DNA from: DASPXY01 sp038227745
GTDB lineage: Bacteria > Planctomycetota > Planctomycetia > Gemmatales > Gemmataceae
NCBI GenBank assembly: GCA_038227745.1
Contig: JBBRPS010000022.1
Location: 1 to 29,804, forward strand
Direction: 5' to 3'
Length of the DNA: 29,804 nucleotides
The notes beneath the pieces are model-generated. The model was not told where the DNA came from and did no database searches. It saw only the letters and a program-made list of their open reading frames with translations. Shown in pieces: positions 16,569-23,714 of the stretch. Positions within the stretch are counted from its first letter, which is position 1, and every line of letters begins with the position of its first letter. The position numbers and the translations under genes are program-made.

Positions 16569-17513
16569 TTACTCCTGTTCCCCTGGCGCAGCCTTGCCCT
16601 TGCGACCGCCCTTGCGGCCGGCCTTCTTGCCGCCGTGGCCCTTCGGCCAGGCGTGCTTGCGCGGGGCCTCCAGGACACGCCGGATCGCGCGCCGCGAGGC
16701 ATCGGGGCCGCGCTCCAGCAGCGCCTGCAGCGCCTGGGCACGCTTCGCCTCACGCCGGGCCAACTTGTCCAGGTGCCGCTTGCGGTCGGCGCCGAGACCG
16801 GGGTCGGACTTGACCCGCTCCAGGCTGGCGCCAACCCCCAGCTCCGCGACGCGGTGGTACTGCTCCGCGACCCGGCTCACCTCCTGCTCCCGTTCGTGTG
16901 CCGCGGCCGAGTCCACGCGCTGCAGCAGGCGGTTGGCCACCTCGTCGAAGCGGTCCGCCTCCGCCAGCGGGTCGTCGTTCCGGGCCAGCCACGTGCCATT
17001 GTCCAGGAGCAGTCGGCCCAGCTCGCGGTCCTCGGGGGACAGCTCCGCCTGGTGCAGGGCGGCGCGGAACTTCGTCGCCTCCTCCGCGTAGATCCGGTTG
17101 CGCTCGTCGAGGGAGCGTGTCTCCGCCAGGTGGAGGTTCCAGTCGATCAGGCGCTCGACCACGTCGGCGGAGGCGTGGGCCTCGCTTCCGGGGAAGAACA
17201 GCCAGGTCGCCAGCCCGGCACTGAGGACGATCAGCGCCGCGACCGCCCAGCGCGGCGGCACGAGCCGGCGCAGGAACCGCAGGCGCGGCGGCGGCCTCCG
17301 CCCCACGGTGATGAGAAACGCAGTGCGCGCCCGGTCGGCGCCGGCGGGCACGGGCAGCTCGCGCCACGCCTGCTCCAGCTGCTGCAATTCCTCGGCGAGT
17401 CGGCCGCACTCGCCGCAGCGGCGGGTGTGCTCGATGAGTTCCGGCAGGCCCGAGCACTCGGGGCGCGGGTCGTCGGAGCGGAGCAGCCAGTCGCGGGCCT
17501 GTGCGCAGTCCAT
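16569..17513 (-). CDS. Membrane anti-sigma factor with zinc-binding motif
   Basis: A 314-residue protein. The cytoplasmic N-terminus has the anti-sigma zinc motif His-x3-Cys-x2-Cys (HTRRCGEC, His29, Cys33, Cys36). One membrane helix follows (about 89-107, WAVAALIVLSAGLATWLFF). The remaining 200 or so residues are a helical, charged outer domain with a very basic Lys/Gly/Arg tail. Anti-sigma factors of this type hold an ECF sigma factor inactive until an envelope signal releases it. The partner is clearly the sigma gene directly upstream, only 20 bases away. A TTG start at 17537 overlapping the sigma stop would add eight residues; ATG 17513, beginning MDCAQARDWL, looks more natural. The long helical outer domain is unlike the usual short sensor domains. 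Confidence 0.86.
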   Translation of the reverse strand: MDCAQARDWLLRSDDPRPECSGLPELIEHTRRCGECGRLAEELQQLEQAWRELPVPAGADRARTAFLITVGRRPPPRLRFLRRLVPPRWAVAALIVLSAGLATWLFFPGSEAHASADVVERLIDWNLHLAETRSLDERNRIYAEEATKFRAALHQAELSPEDRELGRLLLDNGTWLARNDDPLAEADRFDEVANRLLQRVDSAAAHEREQEVSRVAEQYHRVAELGVGASLERVKSDPGLGADRKRHLDKLARREAKRAQALQALLERGPDASRRAIRRVLEAPRKHAWPKGHGGKKAGRKGGRKGKAAPGEQE

Positions 17514-17533
17514 GGCGGATCCCCGGTCGTCTC

Positions 17534-18067
17534 TCAAAGTTTCGCCGACAACCGCTTGAGCAGCTTCGTCCTGGCCTGGTGCATGTGCCAGCGGGCGGCC
17601 TCCTCGGAGGTGCCCAGCAGCGCCGCGATGTCGCGGAAGGGCATGTCCTCGGTGGCCCGCAGGTGGAACACCAGCCGGGCCGTCTCGGACAGCTCTTCCA
17701 GGGCGGCGTGCAGCAGCGCGCAGTCCTCTTCAATCTCCAGCGACTTGCCGGGGCGCTCCGGAGCGGCGGCCGGCTCGTCGGCCAGCGGCTCGACGCGCGC
17801 CCGGCGGCGCTTGCGCTGGCCATCGAAGAAGGCGTTGGAGGCGATTCGCAGCAGCCAGGCCCGCATGTTGGTCCCCGGGGCGAACGAGTCCAGCCGGCCC
17901 AGGGCACGCAGGAAGGTCTCCTGCGCCAGGTCGTCGGTGTCGTGGGGGTTGCCGGTCAGGTGGGAGAGCAGCCGATAGACGGCGTTCCAGTGGTCGGCCA
18001 CCACCGCCGCGAAGGAGTTCTCGCCGGCCGCTCGGGCCGGGTCGCTCGGACCGCCATTCCGGGCCAC
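17534..18067 (-). CDS. ECF-type RNA polymerase sigma factor
   Basis: A sigma-70 factor of the extracytoplasmic-function class, 177 residues. Region 2 is seen in WNAVYRLLSHLTGNPHDTDD and LAQETFLRALGRL, then MRAWLLRIASNAFFDGQRKR. Region 4 is seen in LSETARLVFHLRATEDMPFR and DIAALLGTSEEAARWHMHQA, followed by a basic end. The linker between them is Ala/Pro/Glu-rich. GTG 18067 is preferred because GGAG lies six bases upstream; a TTG at 18094 in frame has no binding site. The gene is followed within 20 bases by its anti-sigma factor. A 14-base motif shared with the EF-hand gene's upstream region lies at 18111-18124, which may mark autoregulation. Confidence 0.93.
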   Translation of the reverse strand: MARNGGPSDPARAAGENSFAAVVADHWNAVYRLLSHLTGNPHDTDDLAQETFLRALGRLDSFAPGTNMRAWLLRIASNAFFDGQRKRRRARVEPLADEPAAAPERPGKSLEIEEDCALLHAALEELSETARLVFHLRATEDMPFRDIAALLGTSEEAARWHMHQARTKLLKRLSAKL

Positions 18068-18110
18068 TGCACTCTCCTGCACCGCCAGCTTCAACGTCCG
18101 CCGGGGGGGG

Positions 18111-18124
18111 TTCGTTAGGGGAAA
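18111..18124 (-). promoter_or_regulatory. Candidate promoter or operator motif upstream of the ECF sigma gene
   Basis: The 14-mer read on the minus strand as TTTCCCCTAACGAA is found here and again at 18910-18923, upstream of the EF-hand gene on the same strand. Two identical copies within 800 bases, each in front of a gene of the same cluster, suggest a shared recognition site, perhaps for the sigma factor itself. It does not match the common GGAAC/GTC form of ECF promoters. Confidence 0.35.
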
Positions 18125-18200
18125 AATCGGGGACGTGGCCCCGAATTCAACCCCGCGGTGCCGCGATGGTACCGGGCCGAGTCCGCCGTGGGAAAAGAAT

Positions 18201-18250
18201 ACGAGCCCGCCGCGCGAGCGAGGCGCTCCTCACTCGCGCGGCGGGCTCGT
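18201..18250. repeat. Palindrome with 18-bp perfect arms after the EF-hand gene
   Basis: Bases 18201-18218 pair exactly with 18233-18250. The pairing continues inward (GAGG 18220-18223 with CCTC 18228-18231) after one mismatch, giving a hairpin of some 22 pairs. It begins 27 bases past the EF-hand stop (18277), between that gene and the sigma gene. It may separate their transcription. No T-run follows. Confidence 0.8.
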
Positions 18251-18276
18251 CGCAGCGTCCTTGGCAGCCTTGATCC

Positions 18277-18750
18277 CTACCCGGCGAACCGTCCCGGACT
18301 GCGGCGCCCACTTGTCGCAGCCGGCAGCGCCGCCCCGCTCCCGGAGCGAATGACGGCCTCCGCGGCGCGGGCGTTGATGCTCACCGCCACCCGGTGTCGT
18401 GGCGACTCGCTCGCTGCCGTGGTGGCGGCCTTCTTCTTGCTCCTGTGCTTGAACTTCGCGAACTCTTTCTTCGAGAGGAAGCCGTCGCCGTTCGTGTCGA
18501 GCTTCGTGAACAGCCTGGTCAGGCCCTTCCCCTTGCCGGCCTTGCCGCCCTTCTTCTTGAGCGTGGCGATGGCCGCGAACTCCTGGGGACTCAACTTGCC
18601 GTCGCCGTCGGCGTCCAGCTTCTTGAACAGGGCCGCGTTGCCACCCTTCTTCTTCTTGCCCTTCTGGGCAGCGTCGGCGTCGGGGCCGAGGAGGGCCAGG
18701 CCGGCGAGGGCGAACAGGCCGGTCACGGAAAGCATCAGGAACTTGTGCAT
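18277..18750 (-). CDS. Secreted EF-hand calcium-binding protein
   Basis: A 157-residue protein with a signal peptide (MHKFLMLSVTGLFALAGLAL, cleavage probably after DADA). Two canonical EF-hand loops follow: DADGDGKLSPQE (46-57) and DTNGDGFLSKKE (85-96). They are separated by a Lys/Gly-rich linker. Each loop has Asp/Asn at positions 1, 3 and 5, Gly at 6 and Glu at 12, so calcium binding is likely. The tail of about 50 residues after residue 105 has no domain and is low-complexity. Small EF-hand proteins of this sort are abundant in planctomycetes, with unknown roles. Start ATG 18750 is set by the signal peptide; an open frame extends to 18909 without coding character. It lies upstream of the sigma gene on the same strand. 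Confidence 0.85.
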   Translation of the reverse strand: MHKFLMLSVTGLFALAGLALLGPDADAAQKGKKKKGGNAALFKKLDADGDGKLSPQEFAAIATLKKKGGKAGKGKGLTRLFTKLDTNGDGFLSKKEFAKFKHRSKKKAATTAASESPRHRVAVSINARAAEAVIRSGSGAALPAATSGRRSPGRFAG

Positions 18751-18909
18751 CGTGGTGAGACTCGCGGCCCCGCGGCCTGTCTCGGCTCGGCGCCGAGGGA
18801 TTGGCCCACGGCCCGCGGGGCCGGGCAGGCCGTGTCCGGGGCGCCGCCACGTGCCGCCGTCCGGCCGGGCTCCTCGACGCCGCCACTCTCTTAACGCGGC
18901 GCCGGGCAT

Positions 18910-18923
18910 TTCGTTAGGGGAAA
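18910..18923 (-). promoter_or_regulatory. Second copy of the 14-base motif, upstream of the EF-hand gene
   Basis: Identical to 18111-18124 and on the same strand, about 160 bases before the EF-hand start. A promoter here would give a long leader. It also lies 23 bases past the end of the kinase remnant, so it could have other origins. Confidence 0.3.
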
Positions 18924-18945
18924 GTGGCAGGTTTTTTTGTCCCGC

Positions 18946-19101
18946 TCACGGGACGGCCTTCGTCATGACCTCGATGATCTGGCGATACTCCGGCCGCTGC
19001 AGGGCCTCGTCGAAGCCCTTGAGGACGACGCCCATGCCGCCGCGGCCGAACACCGCCTCGATGACGTACGGCCCGAGCGTGCCGAGGTCGCCGGGGCTGC
19101 A
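18946..19101 (-). pseudogene. Remnant of a Ser/Thr kinase gene
   Basis: Read on the minus strand, the frame gives a typical kinase entry: LGTLGPYVIEAVFGRGGMGV followed by VLKGFDEALQR, the glycine-rich loop region of Hanks-type kinases. It then passes directly to RPEYRQIIEVMTKAVP and a stop (18946-18948). The VAIK, HRD and DFG motifs are missing. An in-frame stop at 19111-19113 cuts it off upstream, and no start codon or binding site fits. It is therefore a broken gene, probably an internal deletion plus loss of the 5' end next to the palindrome at 19133. The loop resembles the corresponding part of the large kinase at 5813 (GRGGMG beside GAGGMG). Confidence 0.7.
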
Positions 19102-19132
19102 ACCGTCCGCTCATTCCTGGGCCGCTGGAAGC

Positions 19133-19208
19133 TGTCCGGTTTGTGGTGCAGGCGTCCCGCCTGCGCGGCTGCCCGTGCAGGCGGGACGCCTGCACCACAA
19201 ACCGGACA
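19133..19208. repeat. Perfect palindrome, 32-bp arms
   Basis: Bases 19133-19164 are the exact reverse complement of 19177-19208, with a 12-base loop. The arms include GTGCAGGCGTCCCGCC. It sits between the kinase remnant and the alcohol dehydrogenase stop (19228) and may act as the latter's terminator. Its form fits a dispersed palindromic family seen in planctomycete genomes. Confidence 0.85.
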
Positions 19209-19227
19209 CCGCTCACCGGATCGTGTA

Positions 19228-20433
19228 TCAGAACGCCGCCCGGAAGATCGCTTCGAGGTCATCCGCGGTCACCGGCCGCGGGTTGACGCGCAGGATGCGC
19301 TTGATGCCGAACGCCTTCTCCGCGAACGGCCGCAGCTGCTCCTCGCGCACGCCCAGGTCGCGCAGCCGCCCCGGGATGCCCACGTCCGCCCGCAGGCTCT
19401 CGACCGCCGCCACCGCCCGCTCCGCCGCCTGCCGCTCGTCCAGGCCCGTCAGGTCCTCGCCCAGCAGCCGGGCGATCGCCGCGAACTCGCGCGGCCGGGC
19501 GCTCAGGTTGAAGCGCATCACGTAGGGCAGCAGCAGGCCGTTGCCGGCGCCGTGCGAGCAGTGCGTCGCGCCGCCGACCGGGTACTCCAGCGCGTGGACG
19601 ACCGCCACGCCGACGTTGGAGAACGCCAGCCCCCCGAGCGTCGCGGCCAGCGCCATCCCCTCGCGGGCATCGAGGTCGTCGCCGTGCGCCACCGCCCGCC
19701 GCAGGTGCGCCCCGATCAGCGCGATCGCTTTCTCCGCGAAGCAATCGCCCAGGGGGTGCTTGCCCTGGTAGACCGAGCGCTCGCCGGCCGGCAGCGGGAA
19801 GTGGGCGTTGTCCACCGCGGTGTAGGCCTCGATCGCGTGCGTCAGCGCGTCGATGCCGCTGTCCGCGGTGACCTTGGGCGGACAGGACACGGTCAGCAGG
19901 GGATCGACCAGCGCGACGCGCGGGCGGAGGTAGTTGCTCAGAATGCCGACCTTGATCTTCGCGTCGGTGTCGGTGAGGACGGCGGCGGCCGACACCTCCG
20001 AGCCGGTGCCGGCGGTGGTGGGCACGCAGACGAGCGGGGCGATGGGGCCGGGGATCTTGTCGTCGCCGACGTAGTCGCGCGGGCCGCCGGGGTGGACCAG
20101 GAGGGTGGCGGTGATCTTCGCCAGGTCCATGTTGCTGCCGCCGCCGAGGCCCACCAGGACGTCGGGGCGGAACTCCCGCGCCGCCGCGAGGCAGGCCTCC
20201 GCGGCGCGCAGCGACGGCTCCGGCTCGCCGCCCGGGAAGGTTTCGACCGCGATGCCGGCGGCGGTCAGGGGCTCGCGGACGCGGTCGGCCAGGCCGGTCT
20301 TGACCAGGACGGGGTCGGTGACGATCAGGATGCGCCGGGCGTTCAGCCGGGCGGCGACGTCGCCGAGTTGCCGGACGGCGTTGCGGCCGAAGAGGAGTTG
20401 GCCGGCGCTGTGGAAGGTCCAGGTTTCCCTCAT
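19228..20433 (-). CDS. Iron-containing alcohol dehydrogenase
   Basis: A 401-residue member of the group III metal-dependent alcohol dehydrogenases, which interconvert alcohols and aldehydes with NAD(P). Nucleotide binding is seen in LGGGSNMD (GGGS 97-100) and PTTAGTGSEV (138-147). The four metal ligands are present: Asp195 and His199 in DALTHAIEAY, His280 in VVHALEYP, and His294 in CSHGAGNG, with the family's 14-residue spacing between the last two. The substrate cannot be told. ATG 20433 is chosen because GGAG lies eight bases upstream; an open frame to 20478 reads into the repeat leader. It is transcribed away from the mogA-like gene, and both starts lie at the edges of the same nested palindrome. 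Confidence 0.93.
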   Translation of the reverse strand: MRETWTFHSAGQLLFGRNAVRQLGDVAARLNARRILIVTDPVLVKTGLADRVREPLTAAGIAVETFPGGEPEPSLRAAEACLAAAREFRPDVLVGLGGGSNMDLAKITATLLVHPGGPRDYVGDDKIPGPIAPLVCVPTTAGTGSEVSAAAVLTDTDAKIKVGILSNYLRPRVALVDPLLTVSCPPKVTADSGIDALTHAIEAYTAVDNAHFPLPAGERSVYQGKHPLGDCFAEKAIALIGAHLRRAVAHGDDLDAREGMALAATLGGLAFSNVGVAVVHALEYPVGGATHCSHGAGNGLLLPYVMRFNLSARPREFAAIARLLGEDLTGLDERQAAERAVAAVESLRADVGIPGRLRDLGVREEQLRPFAEKAFGIKRILRVNPRPVTADDLEAIFRAAF

Positions 20434-20451
20434 GGTGAAGTCTCCAGGATG

Positions 20452-20700
20452 TCTCTCGCAAAGGCGCAAAGGACGCAAAGGGAAGAACGCTGGGTTTCGG
20501 GCGGCCCCGGTGGCATATTACTCCGGCATAAAAGATCCTCACACAAGCCCGACGCGCCAGCGAGGGGACCCCTCGCTGGCGCGTCGGGCTTGTGTGACCA
20601 TCCTTCGCGCCGGAGTAATATCATAAGGCTTTGGCCGGGCGGCAGCACGTCCCGCCCTCGTGGTCTTTCTTCTTCCGCGTCTTTGCGCCTTTGCGAGAGA
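20452..20700. repeat. Nested palindromic element between divergent genes
   Basis: Three sets of arms are nested around nearly the same centre. Outer: a 20-base perfect pair (20452-20471 with 20681-20700). Middle: a 13-base pair ATATTACTCCGGC (20515-20527 with 20609-20621). Inner: a perfect 59-bp palindrome (20539-20597, centre 20568). The middle and inner sets share exactly the centre 20568; the outer set is offset by 8 bases. The outer arms end 18 bases before the dehydrogenase ATG and 7 bases before the mogA-like ATG, so both leaders carry the same sequence. Confidence 0.9.
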
Positions 20701-20707
20701 TCCTCTT

Positions 20708-21247
20708 ATGGCGACGGACCAAACGATTCGCGTGGGCATCCTGACTGTCTCCGACCGCGCCAGCCAGGGCGTCTACCAGGACCTCGGCGGCCCCGCCATC
20801 CGCGAGTGCCTGAGCGAGATCCTGTCGTGCCCGTGGGAGCCGGTGGCGCGCGTCATCCCCGACGAGCGGCCGGTGATCGAGGAAGCGCTGAAGGAGCTGT
20901 GCGACCGCGAGGGCTGCTGCCTGGTGGTGACGACGGGCGGCACGGGGCCGGCGCGGCGCGACGTGACGCCCGAGGCGACGGCGGCGGTCTGCGACAAGGT
21001 GCTGGACGGCTTCGGCGAGTTGATGCGGGCGGTGTCGCTGAAGGTGGTGCCGACGGCGATCCTGTCGCGGCAGCTTGCCGGCACGCGCGGCCGGTCGCTG
21101 ATCGTCAACCTGCCCGGCAAGCCGAGCGCGATCCGCGACTGCCTGCTCGCGGTGTTCCCCGCGATCCCGTACGGCATCGACCTGATCGAGGGACCATACC
21201 TGACCACGCACGAAACCGTCGTCAAGGCGTTCCGGCCGAAGAAGTGA
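20708..21247 (+). CDS. mogA: Molybdopterin adenylyltransferase (MogA/MoaB family)
   Basis: A 179-residue protein of the MoCF-binding fold. MogA adenylates molybdopterin before molybdate insertion in molybdenum cofactor synthesis. Seen: VGILTVSDRAS (9-19), the binding-site signature TTGGTG (75-80) followed by PARRDVTPEA, and NLPGKPSAIRDCL near the end, with the usual length for the family. MoaB is a close homologue and cannot be excluded by sequence reading alone. ATG 20708 begins the conserved part; GAGAGATCCTC upstream has a weak ribosome binding site. No other cofactor genes are nearby. The neighbouring BrkB gene converges on it, with 30 bases between the stops. Confidence 0.92.
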   Translation: MATDQTIRVGILTVSDRASQGVYQDLGGPAIRECLSEILSCPWEPVARVIPDERPVIEEALKELCDREGCCLVVTTGGTGPARRDVTPEATAAVCDKVLDGFGELMRAVSLKVVPTAILSRQLAGTRGRSLIVNLPGKPSAIRDCLLAVFPAIPYGIDLIEGPYLTTHETVVKAFRPKK

Positions 21248-21277
21248 GGCCGTGCGGCTGGGGAACCACCTGCCCTC

Positions 21278-22198
21278 TCACCGCCGCCCCGTCGCCTCGA
21301 CGTCGCGCCCCTGGACCTCCTGTCGCCCCGCGGCCTTGCCGTCGGAGTCGGGGGCGGCGTCCTTGCGCGAGCCGTAGCCGTGGGCGTAGACGTAGGTGAA
21401 CTCCGCCCCGAAGAAGACGATCTGCGACGAGTAGTACACCCAGACCAGGAAGACGGCGAGCGAGCCGGCCTTCCCGTAGGACGTCCCCATGCCGCTGCTG
21501 CCCAGGTACAGGCCGATCAGGAATTTGCCGACGTTGAACAGCACCGCGGTCAGGAAGGCGCCCACCCAGACGTCGCGCCAGTTGATGTGTACCTGCGGCA
21601 GAAGCTTGTAGATCATGGCGAACAGCAGCGTGATGACGCCGACGGATACGACCAGGTTGATCGCGTGCCACAGCAGGTCCGGCGTGCCGCCGCCGAGCCA
21701 GTTCCCCACGGCCGTCAGGAGTGTACTGGCGACCAGCGAGACGAGCAGCAGGAAGCCGATCCCCAGGACCATGAGGAAGGAGAACAGGCGTTCGCGGAGG
21801 AAGCCGAGGACCGCGCCCGTCGCGCTCGCGGGGGCCTTCCAGATCAGGTTGAGGGAGGACTGCAGCTCGGCGAACACGCCGGTGGCCCCGACGAGCAGGA
21901 CGACGATGCCGATGATCGAGGCGATGATGCCCGTCGTCGGATGGTAGGCGTTGGCCAGCATCGTCTGGGCGGACTCGGCACCCTCCTTGCCCATGAGGTC
22001 CTGCATCTGGTGGGCGAGTTGCCCCTGTACGGCGTCAGGCCCGAAGACCAGTCCGCCGATGGTCGTGGCCACCACCAGCAGCGGCGCCGCCGAGAGCATC
22101 GTGTAGAACGCCAGCGCGGCCCCCAGCCGCGGGACGTTGTCCGCCGACCACTTCGAGGCGGTCTCTTTCAACAGGCACCAGTAGGTCTGCAGTTTCAT
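21278..22198 (-). CDS. YihY/BrkB-family inner-membrane protein
   Basis: A 306-residue membrane protein. The family start is recognisable: WCLLKETASKWSADNVPRLG then AALAFYTMLSAAPLL. It has about six membrane helices (near 30-50, 95-115, 140-165, 180-205, 215-235 and 245-270), the NLIWKAP motif after helix 2, and LPQVHINWRDVWVGAFLTA before the last pair. The tail is hydrophilic (about 280-306). Members were once called ribonuclease BN by mistake; their transport or export role is not settled. ATG 22198 begins the conserved N-terminus. It is the last gene of a minus-strand set; the aminotransferase stop is 92 bases upstream, so a shared transcript is possible. Confidence 0.9.
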   Translation of the reverse strand: MKLQTYWCLLKETASKWSADNVPRLGAALAFYTMLSAAPLLVVATTIGGLVFGPDAVQGQLAHQMQDLMGKEGAESAQTMLANAYHPTTGIIASIIGIVVLLVGATGVFAELQSSLNLIWKAPASATGAVLGFLRERLFSFLMVLGIGFLLLVSLVASTLLTAVGNWLGGGTPDLLWHAINLVVSVGVITLLFAMIYKLLPQVHINWRDVWVGAFLTAVLFNVGKFLIGLYLGSSGMGTSYGKAGSLAVFLVWVYYSSQIVFFGAEFTYVYAHGYGSRKDAAPDSDGKAAGRQEVQGRDVEATGRR

Positions 22199-22290
22199 GG
22201 ATTCACCTTTCGTGCCGGGATGCGCGGCGGCGCACCCCGTGCCTGCGGGCGGGAAACCGGCGGGCTCACGCCGCGCCGCTCGCCAAAAAG

Positions 22291-23664
22291 TTACAGCACT
22301 TCGCCGATACTGCGGTCCAGAATGTCCACCATCTCGTCGATCTGCTCCGCCGTGGACACCAGCGGCGGCCCGAAGGCGATCCAGTGTGGGTCGAAGCGGC
22401 ACAGCATGCCGTTCTGCAGCGCCCGCCGCCCGACCTGAACGCCGAACGCTGCCTCCGCCGGGAACCGCTCCTTCGTCGCCAGGTCGCGCACGAACTCGAT
22501 CCCCTGGAACAGCCCCTTGCCGCGGATGTCGCCGATGACGCCGTGCTTCGCCGCCAACCGCTCGAAGCCGGCCCGCAGCCGCTCGCCCTGCACGCGCGCG
22601 TTGCCGCACAGGTCGCGCTCCAGGATCTCCTGCAGCACCGCCAGCCCCGCCGCGCACGACAGCGGGTTGCCCTCGAAGGTGTGGCCCTCGACGAAGCCCG
22701 GGTTCTCCGCGATCGGTCCCCAGAAGGCGTCGGCGATCGGCCGGCGGCAGATCATCGCCGACAGCGGCACGTAGCCGCCCGACAGCCCCTTGCCGATGCA
22801 CAGCACGTCCGGCAGCACGCCGAACGTCTCCGCGGCGAACATTCGCCCCGTGCGGCCGATGCCGGTGATGATTTCATCGAAGATCAGCAGGATGTTGTGG
22901 CGGTCGCAGAACTCGCGCAGCAGCGGCAGGTACTCCTCGGGCGGGTCGATGATGCCGCCGGTGTGGCCGATCGGCTCGACGATGATCGCCGCCACCGTCG
23001 CCGGGTCCTCCATCTCGATCACGTCGTTGACGAGCGTGGCGCAGGTGATGCCGCAGTCGCCGTAGGTCTTGCCGAACGGGCAGCGGTAGCAGGTCGGCGG
23101 GAAGACGTGCAGGAAGCCGGGGGCCAGCGGCTCGTTGACCGTCTTGCGCGACTTGAGGCCCGACGCCGACAGCGACGCCATCGTCGAGCCGTGCCACGAC
23201 AGGTACCGGCCAATGATCTTGTACTTGCCCGGCGAGCCGGTGAGCTTGTGGTACTGGCGGGCGAGCTTGATCGCCGCCTCGGTCACCTCGGAGCCGCCGC
23301 ACTGGAACTTCACCGTCGAAAGGTCGCCGGGAGCCAACTCGGCGAGGAGGTTGGCGAGCTGGACCGCGACAGGATTGGTGCCGTGCATCGGCGGCGAGAA
23401 GTGCAGCGTGTCGAGTTGGCGGTGGATGGCCTCGATGACGCGGCGGTTGTTGTGGCCGACCGAGACGACGTAGATGCCGGAGAGGGCGTCGAGGTAGCGC
23501 TTGCCGTGGACGTCCCAGTAGTGGACGCCGTCGGCGCGGGCCATGATGAACGGCGCCTTCGACCACTCGGCCATCTGGTCGCGGACGAAGATCTGGCGGA
23601 GGAACTGCTCCTCAGTGGTCTGGGCGTCGGAGATCAGGTGGGCGACGGTGGCGGTGGCGGTCAT
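22291..23664 (-). CDS. Class III (PLP-dependent) aminotransferase
   Basis: A 457-residue fold-type I, class III aminotransferase. Key features: GTNPVAVQLA and CGGSEVTEAAIKLAR (phosphate site), the class signature with Asp263 in IFDEIITGIGRTG, Lys292 in IGKGLSGGYVPLSA (Schiff base), and HTFEGNPLSCAA. It transfers an amino group, often from an omega-amino acid, to an alpha-keto acid. A four-cysteine segment (Cys192, Cys195, Cys204, Cys208 in CYRCPFGKTYGDCGITC) is reminiscent of a subgroup of this family. The substrate is not evident. ATG 23664 is chosen; the open frame upstream to 23916 overlaps the Uma2-family gene. It lies 50 bases after the Uma2 gene, in one minus-strand run. Confidence 0.92.
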   Translation of the reverse strand: MTATATVAHLISDAQTTEEQFLRQIFVRDQMAEWSKAPFIMARADGVHYWDVHGKRYLDALSGIYVVSVGHNNRRVIEAIHRQLDTLHFSPPMHGTNPVAVQLANLLAELAPGDLSTVKFQCGGSEVTEAAIKLARQYHKLTGSPGKYKIIGRYLSWHGSTMASLSASGLKSRKTVNEPLAPGFLHVFPPTCYRCPFGKTYGDCGITCATLVNDVIEMEDPATVAAIIVEPIGHTGGIIDPPEEYLPLLREFCDRHNILLIFDEIITGIGRTGRMFAAETFGVLPDVLCIGKGLSGGYVPLSAMICRRPIADAFWGPIAENPGFVEGHTFEGNPLSCAAGLAVLQEILERDLCGNARVQGERLRAGFERLAAKHGVIGDIRGKGLFQGIEFVRDLATKERFPAEAAFGVQVGRRALQNGMLCRFDPHWIAFGPPLVSTAEQIDEMVDILDRSIGEVL

Positions 23665-23714
23665 GGGGATTGTCCTGATAGGTGTGGGGGAGGTCCGCAG
23701 GTGAGTCCGAATTC

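Noticed and set aside
19133..20597. Palindromes as parts of a CRISPR array
   Set aside because: There is no regular spacing or repeated unit, and no cas genes are present.
20515..20621. Small protein encoded through the inner palindrome
   Set aside because: The frames there read the PTRQRG / LAGASGL type peptides produced by a repeat in any context; no start site or binding site supports a gene.
18937..21399. Plus-strand open frame of about 820 codons
   Set aside because: It runs antisense to the alcohol dehydrogenase and through palindromes and part of mogA in another frame, which marks it as a shadow.
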